Source: Neoalteromonas flava (GTDB lineage Bacteria > Pseudomonadota > Gammaproteobacteria > Enterobacterales > Alteromonadaceae). From it: DNA of 64,000 bases. Within the stretch, counting starts at the first letter, position 1. Each line of letters opens with the position of its first letter. The notes beneath the pieces are model-generated. The model made no database searches. It was not told the DNA's origin and saw only the letters and a program-made list of their open reading frames with translations. The stretch is from positions 434,001 to 498,000 of the forward strand of contig NZ_PEAX01000001.1 of the NCBI RefSeq assembly GCF_002807685.1, written 5' to 3'. The position numbers and the translations under genes were made by a program. Shown here in pieces: positions 57,775-64,000 of this stretch.

Positions 57775-60493
57775 GTCGTCAAATACTCTATTTCGTTTAT
57801 TAAGTGTCACTATGATGCTTGGCGCAATCACCGTCAGTCAAGCAGTGTGCGCACACAGTGACAAGGAAAAAGCGCGATTTGTAGCGGAGTCAGGTGTAGA
57901 TACTGGCACCTGCAACAATCGTTTCAGGCCATGTGCCAGCATTCGCTATGCGGTACAACAAGCGAACAAAGGTGACAGTATTCTTGTTGCCGCTGGCTCC
58001 TACCATATTCAAGACGAACAAGAACTGCTTTATCTTGTCTCTGAACTGCAACCAGTTTTCGGTGGGTTCAGCACGATTGATAACTATCAAGTGCAGCAAC
58101 CTAGCACGTCATCAACGACGTTAATTGGCGTGCCCCTGCAATATGCCGAAACGCTCTATGCCAAGGGCTTTGATGTAATTGTCGATACGAAAGGCTTAGC
58201 AAGCCCAACTCTCGACGCAAAGCTTGATTCAGTCCAGCGCATGACAACCGCACATGGCCTCGCAGCCTGTGTGGATGGCCAAGCTGCTGGGTTTGAATGT
58301 AATAACATTAGCCTACTGGCGCACCTCCCATTATCATCACTGCCCACCAACAGCAGTTCAGCCAATGACATTTGGGGGCATGTTGACCTCAATACCATGC
58401 GCGAATATGCGATTATTGGTTTACGCCGCGGGATCGCCGTTGTCGAAGTCACCGACCCTGAGAATCCTGTGGTCGTGGGTTCAGTGAATGGACAGTCAAC
58501 CACGTGGCGCGATATCAAGGTGTACCAATACTACTCTACCGGAGAGCAGCGTTGGTTAGCCTATGCATATGCAGGTGCAGACAGTGTCACCGAAGGTTTA
58601 ACCATTATTGATTTAACCGGATTGCCCGAAAGTATTAGCTTGGCCAATCGCACTACCGATGATACGCGCGCCCACAATGTGTACATCAGTAATGTGGATT
58701 ACACGACGAATACGGCATTAACCGGTCGCACTGCGCTATTGCATGCCGCGGGTACAAATAATTTTGGTGGCGCTTGGCGTTCTTTTAGTTTTAAAGATCC
58801 GATTAATCCTGATGCTGAGTACAGTTATAGCAGCAAAAGTTCCAGTCGTTACTATACCCATGATGCTTCCAGTGTACTGATTGATGACCAGCGTGCCGAA
58901 CGCGACTGTACCGATGCTGAAAACGGCGTGTGCAATGTCATGCTCGACTTTAATGAAGATGAACTGATCCTGTGGGACCACACCTTGTCTAGCAAGGCAA
59001 CAGAGCTGGGTAAGCAAACCTACCCCAACGCGCAGTACGTACACTCAGGCTGGTGGAGTGAAGATAAGCAATATGTGATCTTGCACGATGAGCTCGATGA
59101 ACAGCGGGTTGGCATCAATACTACCGTCCACTTCTTTGATATCAGTGACTTAAACGCACCGCTGTTAGTTTCGTCATGGGAGGGCCCAACGCGTGCGATT
59201 GATCACAATGGCTTTGTGCGTGGTGACCGGTACTACATGTCCAACTATGAACGAGGTGTGACTATTTTGGACATCAGTAACCCATTGGCGCCACAAGAAG
59301 TCGGGTATTTTGACACCTTTGGTACGTCAAATAGCCCTTCATTTAATGGTACTTGGGGGGTTTATCCCTATCTTCCAAGTGGCATAATTTTGGCCAGCGA
59401 TATTCAGGGTGGCCTATACATCTTGCGTGATGAAACGCGCAACGACGAAAGTAATCGCGTCGGTTTTGCTACAACTCAGGCTGCTGGAAACGAAGGTGAG
59501 GAGCTATCCCTGACCGTCAGTAAAATCGGAAGTGGCGCGATGAGTGTCGACTACCAGATAGTGACAGGATCGGCGACTGCGAGTGATATTGAATTTACCA
59601 ATGGCAGTCTAACTTGGTCTGCCAATGACAACAGTGATCGCAGCATCTCAATTACCTTAAACAGTGATAGCAATGAAGAGCATGACGAACTGTTTTTTGT
59701 GCGCTTAAGCAACCCTTCTGGGGGCAGCTTAGAGGACCAAAATTTGGCGTTTGCCACCATCAATGGTTCACCGATTGTGCGCGGTATCGTCGGCTTTGAA
59801 CAGAACGAATATATCGTTAAAGAAATAGATGGAGTGGTCAACCTAGAGGTATTCAGAAATGGCGGCGCTGACCAAAGTATTGAGGTTGATTATACCGTTA
59901 CTGAACAAGGTGCAACGCTTGGGGATGATGTAGAAGTCAGTAATGGTACACTGACCTGGAGTGACGGTGACAACCAATCCAAACAAATTGTGCTAACCAT
60001 TCTTAACGATGATGAAAGCGAGGGCGTTGAGCAGCTGCAAGTTACGCTAAGCGCTAACGATCCAAGTTTATTAAGCGAATCCGTCAGTACAGTTGTCTCG
60101 ATTAGAGATGATGAAGTTAACTTACCCCCTGCCATTGACGCCGGTGCTGATATTAACGTAAATACACGCCAAACCGTGATTTTAAATGCAATCGCAACTG
60201 ATCCGGAAGAGCAACCTATGACCTTTAGTTGGCAACAAACCGGCGGTACCAGTGTAACGTTAAGCGAAGCAGATACACTTTCACCGCGATTCTCTGCACC
60301 AACTAGTGCCACAACCATTGAGCTGCAAGTCACCGCTGAAGATGACTTTGGCACTACCAGCACAGATACTATTGTCATTACCGTAACTGCTAGCAATGCA
60401 GAGGTCATTACCTCAAATAATAGCTCCGGTGGGACTTTGTACTGGTTACTTGGCGCTTTACTCGCATTGGTTTACATCCGTAAACGTAAGTAA
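57773..60493 (+). CDS. Large surface protein: choice-of-anchor B/LVIVD, Calx-beta, PKD, GlyGly-CTERM
   Basis: A 906-residue protein with an N-terminal signal peptide. It contains a beta-helix-like start with VDTGTCNNRFRPCASI, LVIVD-type repeats near residues 215-545 (YAIIGLRRGIAVVEVTDPENPVVVG; MSNYERGVTILDIS), two Calx-beta modules near 560-780, a PKD-type module (about 785-875), and a C-terminal GlyGly-CTERM tail (GGTLYWLLGALLALVYIRKRK), the rhombosortase signal of type II-secreted proteins. AAGGA lies 7 bases before the ATG. The frame stays open to 57341, but that part is antisense to mbnP. It is probably a partner of the MbnP/MbnH pair. Confidence 0.85.
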   Translation: MSSNTLFRLLSVTMMLGAITVSQAVCAHSDKEKARFVAESGVDTGTCNNRFRPCASIRYAVQQANKGDSILVAAGSYHIQDEQELLYLVSELQPVFGGFSTIDNYQVQQPSTSSTTLIGVPLQYAETLYAKGFDVIVDTKGLASPTLDAKLDSVQRMTTAHGLAACVDGQAAGFECNNISLLAHLPLSSLPTNSSSANDIWGHVDLNTMREYAIIGLRRGIAVVEVTDPENPVVVGSVNGQSTTWRDIKVYQYYSTGEQRWLAYAYAGADSVTEGLTIIDLTGLPESISLANRTTDDTRAHNVYISNVDYTTNTALTGRTALLHAAGTNNFGGAWRSFSFKDPINPDAEYSYSSKSSSRYYTHDASSVLIDDQRAERDCTDAENGVCNVMLDFNEDELILWDHTLSSKATELGKQTYPNAQYVHSGWWSEDKQYVILHDELDEQRVGINTTVHFFDISDLNAPLLVSSWEGPTRAIDHNGFVRGDRYYMSNYERGVTILDISNPLAPQEVGYFDTFGTSNSPSFNGTWGVYPYLPSGIILASDIQGGLYILRDETRNDESNRVGFATTQAAGNEGEELSLTVSKIGSGAMSVDYQIVTGSATASDIEFTNGSLTWSANDNSDRSISITLNSDSNEEHDELFFVRLSNPSGGSLEDQNLAFATINGSPIVRGIVGFEQNEYIVKEIDGVVNLEVFRNGGADQSIEVDYTVTEQGATLGDDVEVSNGTLTWSDGDNQSKQIVLTILNDDESEGVEQLQVTLSANDPSLLSESVSTVVSIRDDEVNLPPAIDAGADINVNTRQTVILNAIATDPEEQPMTFSWQQTGGTSVTLSEADTLSPRFSAPTSATTIELQVTAEDDFGTTSTDTIVITVTASNAEVITSNNSSGGTLYWLLGALLALVYIRKRK

Positions 60494-60503
60494 TAGATGC
60501 ATG

Positions 60504-60537
60504 CGCCTGAGTGAAGTGGTTAAAAAACACTCAGGCG
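60504..60537 (+). other. Stem-loop after the large surface protein gene
   Basis: A perfect ten-base stem (CGCCTGAGTG with CACTCAGGCG) with a 14-base loop lies 10 bases after the stop. It has no T-run after it, so it is a possible factor-dependent end or protective structure. It separates the gene from the tRNA promoter. Confidence 0.55.
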
Positions 60538-60560
60538 AACGTGCCCAAGCCACACAAGAG

Positions 60561-60589
60561 ATGACAAGCCTTTTAAAACTGCTTATACT
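60561..60589 (+). promoter_or_regulatory. Promoter of the tRNA gene
   Basis: ATGACA (-35, 60561-60566) and TATACT (-10, 60584-60589) are 17 bases apart. They are followed by GCGCGACGC, a GC-rich discriminator typical of stringently controlled stable RNA promoters. The tRNA starts 33 bases beyond the -10. Confidence 0.8.
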
Positions 60590-60622
60590 GCGCGACGCTT
60601 AGTTCAAGCGATTCTACACAAT

Positions 60623-60699
60623 GGCCCGATAGCTCAGTTGGTTAGAGCATCCGACTCATAATCGGCAGGTCCCCTGTTCAAGTCAGGGTCGGGCCACCA
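60623..60699 (+). tRNA. tRNA-Ile2 (anticodon CAT, lysidine-modified)
   Basis: A 77-base tRNA with encoded CCA. The cloverleaf reads acceptor GGCCCGA, D-stem GCTC, anticodon loop CTCATAA, variable AGGTC, T-stem CCCTG with loop TTCAAGT. The CAT anticodon could be Met or Ile2. The acceptor pairs C4-G69 and C5-G68, which the lysidine synthetase TilS recognises, and the T-loop TTCAAGT both match tRNA-Ile2 rather than Met. The 27-43 pair is a T-C mismatch. It would read ATA codons. Confidence 0.85.
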
Positions 60700-60707
60700 T
60701 TTTTTTG

Positions 60708-61427
60708 CTAAATATGATGTTTTCTTAGCGAATCATATGCAGGCATAACCTCCGCCAGCACCTGCTTTTGTTGCCCTGACAGTTTCACCTCGCGCGCTTG
60801 ATATTCACCAAAGCCAGTAGATTTCTCAACATTGTGGTACCAATGTGAGGCCCATACACCGTCGCTCACTCGTCGACCGGCGGGCCAACTTAACATCCGC
60901 TGTGAAAAAGGTATTTGTAACGCACTACACAGTGCTTGCATGGCATGCGCAGGATCTTGCAATACCCAATTGGAATCAATTACAGGAATATCCTGCCCCG
61001 AAATATCACAGATAGCTTGATACAATTCCCATTGCCGAATAATGCCAATATCTTCTGCACTGCATACCCCCCGACTGCGGGTATACGAATCAATAATTTG
61101 AGCAGGATCGCGAATTAAAAAGCAATGTGTCAGTTTTTTTGTCCAAGCCAAATCAACATCAGGTAGCATATGGTGTGTCATGAGCTTTTGGTACTGATAT
61201 TGGCTGCAACATGGTGCTTCAGTGAGCTGCGTCACTACATCATTATAGTCTGCTGGCTGACTGGCTAGCACCTCGCCAAACATGGGGTGTGGGCTTTGCG
61301 TTTGGGTGAGGTAATACGCATAGAACGGCTCGTCTATGACCTCACAGTCTGGTCTATTTTCAAAACTACGCATCATTGCAGTGGAAATATTACGTGGGCC
61401 AGACCACATGGCGATTCGTTGTATCAC
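60708..61427 (-). CDS. Sulfotransferase-family protein
   Basis: A 239-residue protein. Its N-terminal P-loop IAMWSGPRNISTAMMRSFENR resembles the PAPS-binding 5'-phosphosulfate loop of sulfotransferases, and LIRDPAQIIDSYTRSRG resembles the 3'-phosphate loop. It has no signal peptide or membrane segment. The substrate is unknown. The start is a GTG that overlaps the aminotransferase stop (GTGA), so the two are translationally coupled, which suggests the aminotransferase product or a related compound is the substrate. Confidence 0.82.
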   Translation of the reverse strand: MIQRIAMWSGPRNISTAMMRSFENRPDCEVIDEPFYAYYLTQTQSPHPMFGEVLASQPADYNDVVTQLTEAPCCSQYQYQKLMTHHMLPDVDLAWTKKLTHCFLIRDPAQIIDSYTRSRGVCSAEDIGIIRQWELYQAICDISGQDIPVIDSNWVLQDPAHAMQALCSALQIPFSQRMLSWPAGRRVSDGVWASHWYHNVEKSTGFGEYQAREVKLSGQQKQVLAEVMPAYDSLRKHHI

Positions 61428-62329
61428 AGCTGCCCGTCCTCTGCCTGGATTGCTTGTTTATAGAAGGTTTGTAGCCGCTTCATCAGACTGAAATCCCCCT
61501 CACCAATACGCCGCCCATCGACCTCGCCGACGGGAGAAAGCCCGGCAAAAGTGCCGGTAATAAAGGCTTCATCGGCACTGTATACGTCCGACAAAGTGAA
61601 GTTTCTCTCAAATACCGGGATCTGGTTCGCTTTACATAAGTCGATGACCTTACGGCGCGTGATGCCATCGAGACAATAATCGCCACTGGAGGTCCAAACT
61701 TCCCCATCGCGTACAATAAAAAAATGGGTGGAGTTGCAGGTCGCAACAAATCCCTGCGGGTCGAGCATTAACGCTTCATCAACGCCGGCTTTCGCCGCTT
61801 GAATACAGGCAAAGATACAGTTTAACTTGGAATGGGTGTTGAGTTTCGGATCTTGCACATCTGAATAACCACGGCGAACATGGGTGGTAAATAAACGCAA
61901 CCCTGACTCACTGGGCGCTACTGGTGACTTGTACTCGGGAATAATAACGATGGTGGCTGGCGTAATAGTGACTCGCGGATCTTGATACGGTGTCGCTTTG
62001 ATTCCGCGCGTAACCATAAGCCGAATATGCACATCATCGTGCATGTTATTCGCCTCACAGGTCGTTAAAATCCGCTCGACCAAATCTTGCTTTGATAAGC
62101 CAATATCCATATCCAGCGCCTTCGCCCCTGCGTACAAGCGTTGCATGTGCTCGCCCACAAAGACTAAACGTCCCGCGTGCAACCGAAGCCCTTCCCAAAC
62201 GCCATCGCCAAGAATAAAGCCACTGTCAAAGACCGATATTTTTGCCTCATCACGCTTAAACAACTGACCATTAATGTTGATCAATATATCCGCATTGCGG
62301 GGGTCATCGCGGTATTGGTGCGTCGCCAT
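61424..62329 (-). CDS. Aminotransferase class IV (branched-chain/D-amino acid type)
   Basis: A 301-residue PLP enzyme. The motifs are FDSGFILGDGVWEGLRL, the Schiff-base Lys in NTHSKLNCIFACI, and GFVATCNSTHFFIVRDGEV (the phosphate-contact loop). The typical Glu of BCAT enzymes in this last loop is replaced by Cys-Asn, so the specificity may differ from IlvE. The ATG at 62329 has AAGGAAG five bases upstream; the frame extends to 62395 but the extra part is not conserved. It is coupled to the sulfotransferase. Confidence 0.88.
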   Translation of the reverse strand: MATHQYRDDPRNADILININGQLFKRDEAKISVFDSGFILGDGVWEGLRLHAGRLVFVGEHMQRLYAGAKALDMDIGLSKQDLVERILTTCEANNMHDDVHIRLMVTRGIKATPYQDPRVTITPATIVIIPEYKSPVAPSESGLRLFTTHVRRGYSDVQDPKLNTHSKLNCIFACIQAAKAGVDEALMLDPQGFVATCNSTHFFIVRDGEVWTSSGDYCLDGITRRKVIDLCKANQIPVFERNFTLSDVYSADEAFITGTFAGLSPVGEVDGRRIGEGDFSLMKRLQTFYKQAIQAEDGQL

Positions 62330-62449
62330 GAAACTTCCTTCTTTTAAGGTTTTACTCACACTAAAAGTAAAAGCTCGGCAACGCAATATTTTCATCCAGT
62401 CTTCAATTAGTTATAGGATGCTAGGCGCTAACAGCTGTATACTTTGTAT

Positions 62450-63049
62450 ATGAGTTACTCCGTTCCTGTTCAAGCAGAATATGCATTGCTTGAAATCAAA
62501 AAAAGTCTGTTTCACACGCTAGCTGCACATGCAAGTGATCGACAAATGGCCATGCAGTGGTTGCAAGACATGCGCGATCGCTATCCAGATGCGCGCCACC
62601 ACTGCTGGGCCTATTTATTAGGGCGCCCCGATATGCCTAGCAGTGTGGCGATGTCAGATGATGGCGAGCCCAGTGGAACGGCTGGCAAGCCGATTTTGAA
62701 CGTGCTGCAGCACAATCCAATTGGTGACGTAGTGGTCATTGTGAGTCGCTATTTTGGCGGTATCAAGTTGGGGGCGGGCGGCCTCGTGCGAGCCTACTCG
62801 GCTGCTGCACAGCAGGTCATTGAACGCGTTCCCACCCAGATTTTAGTGCCAACTTCACGGGTGCGGATCAAGGCTGATTTTAAGCATGAGCAATACTTGC
62901 GGCATTGGATTGAGCAACACGGTGGTAGCGTGCAACAATGTGATTACACGACTGCCGTATCGCTTGAAGCAGATATTGCGACAGCTGAATTGGAACAACT
63001 AGCTAGCGCTTGTGCTAGCTTTAATCTGGATTTACAGGTGAAAGAATAA
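62450..63049 (+). CDS. yigZ: YigZ/IMPACT family protein
   Basis: A 199-residue protein with the UPF0029/IMPACT domain: EIKKSLFHTLAAHASD near the start, then the signature MSDDGEPSGTAGKPILNVL and VSRYFGGIKLGAGGLVRAYS. The C-terminal half is a ferredoxin-like DUF1949 domain. The family is linked to translation-related functions but the activity is unsettled. ATG at 62450 is taken; a TTG 6 bases earlier is possible. There is no clear ribosome binding site. Confidence 0.92.
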   Translation: MSYSVPVQAEYALLEIKKSLFHTLAAHASDRQMAMQWLQDMRDRYPDARHHCWAYLLGRPDMPSSVAMSDDGEPSGTAGKPILNVLQHNPIGDVVVIVSRYFGGIKLGAGGLVRAYSAAAQQVIERVPTQILVPTSRVRIKADFKHEQYLRHWIEQHGGSVQQCDYTTAVSLEADIATAELEQLASACASFNLDLQVKE

Positions 63050-63164
63050 TCTTTTGGTGGCGTTTCTTGTCCACTGTTGCCAACGTCACTAAGCAGTTAC
63101 TCGAGGTGCTCTAGTAGCAGAAAACGCCTTCTAGGTTCCATTCATATCGTTGTCATCATAGACG

Positions 63165-63899
63165 CTAGCCGAATTGAACATCTAAAGGAGGTTGTTGCTT
63201 GGCGATATCCAGATAATCCTCCAACAATCCATCTGACTCGATATTGCTTACTCGCCATTTACCCTCTATGAGAGTAAACGTCCAAATACTGGCAACCTCC
63301 TTGTCTTTGTCATTACCTTCTACAATCTCGCCACTGGCTTTGTCTTGTAAGTAATCTTGCATGTTTGCTGCCATGTATAAAACCACAATACTTTGATTAT
63401 TGGTGATCCCCTCATCGTTACGCGGCAACACCAATATCGGAAAGGTTTTGGTTATCTTGCTAATACGGCAGATATTCTGCAATCCACGCTGCTGCCAATC
63501 ATCCAAGTACGTGACCTGTTGGTGTTGCAGAAAACTCTCTTCTACATATTCAGCGGCAATAGTGAGATCTTCAGAGGTCCAGGCTTGATGAATGCGTTGG
63601 AATGCGGTTTGAGCCACTTGCTTCACATGAAGCCACTCAAAGTCTCTATGCTTACGGCCTAATAACGTCAAATTACGCATCGCCATCCGACTGAGCCGGC
63701 GGGTCTTCAGCATACGCAGCACTATCAACGGTAAGAAGAAAACGATAAACAAACCCAATAGAATTTTACCCAAAGGACCATCAAATAAGGTATTAGCGAT
63801 CCTACCGCTGGGCGCTGCATGGGCGAGCATGGGTAATAAATAAAGCGTTATTGTAAAAAGGTACGCTGATGTGCTGTAGAGAAGTTTTATTAGCTGCAT
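63165..63899 (-). CDS. Tim44-like domain membrane protein
   Basis: A 244-residue protein with a signal or anchor (residues 8-28) and a second hydrophobic segment (residues 45-63), followed by a cytosolic or periplasmic alpha-beta domain. LGRKHRDFEWLHVKQVAQTAFQRIHQAWTSEDL and the closing IWTFTLIEGKWRVSNIES have the pattern of the bacterial Tim44-like (TIM44/Tim44-ML) domain, which binds lipid or membranes. The role is unknown. It lies alone at the right edge of the window, convergent with yigZ. The last 100 bases beyond its start hold no gene I can support. Confidence 0.75.
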   Translation of the reverse strand: MQLIKLLYSTSAYLFTITLYLLPMLAHAAPSGRIANTLFDGPLGKILLGLFIVFFLPLIVLRMLKTRRLSRMAMRNLTLLGRKHRDFEWLHVKQVAQTAFQRIHQAWTSEDLTIAAEYVEESFLQHQQVTYLDDWQQRGLQNICRISKITKTFPILVLPRNDEGITNNQSIVVLYMAANMQDYLQDKASGEIVEGNDKDKEVASIWTFTLIEGKWRVSNIESDGLLEDYLDIAKQQPPLDVQFG

Positions 63900-64000
63900 G
63901 ATAGTCCTTAAGTAAAAGTTTTACGCAGACTATCAGGCAGATTTACAGGATGAATGTGACAAAAGTCACGGTTTTAAAGAAAAGGGTTACTGTGAACTTA

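Noticed and set aside
60623-60699. Calling the CAT tRNA an elongator or initiator Met tRNA.
   Set aside because: The acceptor pairs and T-loop match Ile2, and the initiator marks (unpaired position 1 and three G-C pairs in the anticodon stem) are absent.

Overview
The window is a stretch of chromosome from a marine-type gammaproteobacterium, most likely of the order Alteromonadales. Support for this is the rdgB-hemW-DUF2884 run, the DUF3718 and ElaA genes, a GspA/GspB secretion-assembly pair, a GlyGly-CTERM surface protein, complete System I cytochrome c maturation, and a recA promoter with E. coli-type LexA boxes. Placement below order level is inference. There is no insertion sequence, prophage, CRISPR array or rRNA operon.

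Layout. (1) 1-11743, minus strand: a capsule or exopolysaccharide locus. It has two family 2 glycosyltransferases (one cut by the window edge), a KpsE/T/M/D-type ABC export set, a lipoprotein, a WecA-like lipid-linked sugar-phosphate transferase and rmlBDCA for dTDP-L-rhamnose. (2) 11938-15326, plus strand: peptide transporter, small membrane protein and galE, chained by 4-base overlaps, then elaA. (3) 15480-23339, minus strand: mlaA followed by ccmI-H-G-F-E-D-C-B-A, almost all touching. (4) 23579-34262: FliK-like and FlhB2-like genes, recA with a tandem LexA-box promoter, pncC, mutS, pyrG, eno and an unknown gene. (5) 34269-40394: an M28 peptidase, then leuABCD behind a leader peptide (leuL) and attenuator. 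(6) 40576-47189: an HD-GYP protein, gspB-gspA facing it, srmB, rdgB and hemW. (7) 47271-55745, minus strand: envelope, signalling and unknown genes: DUF2884, a DUF2937-like protein, two DUF1566 proteins, a PAS protein with a receiver-CheC protein, lrgAB and a LytTR regulator, DUF3718 and a small unknown. (8) 55831-60493: a di-heme MauG/MbnH-type enzyme and its MbnP-type partner, divergent from a large LVIVD/Calx-beta/PKD surface protein whose start codon overlaps that of mbnP. (9) 60623-63899: a tRNA-Ile2(CAU), a sulfotransferase-aminotransferase pair, a YigZ protein and a Tim44-like protein.

How the genes work together. The rml enzymes supply activated rhamnose, the WecA-like enzyme and glycosyltransferases build a glycan, and KpsMT-E-D would export it. 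The ccm operon makes c-type cytochromes, including probably the di-heme enzyme at 55831. GspAB assembles the type II secretion outer-membrane pore, the expected route for the GlyGly-CTERM protein at 57773.

The signals most worth following are the MbnP/MbnH/LVIVD locus, an N-terminal module shared by GspB and the facing HD-GYP protein, the loss of the HD-motif histidine in that HD-GYP protein, the compact leu attenuator, and the recA promoter whose spacer is exactly a LexA box. All family names come from reading the sequence; no database search was run.
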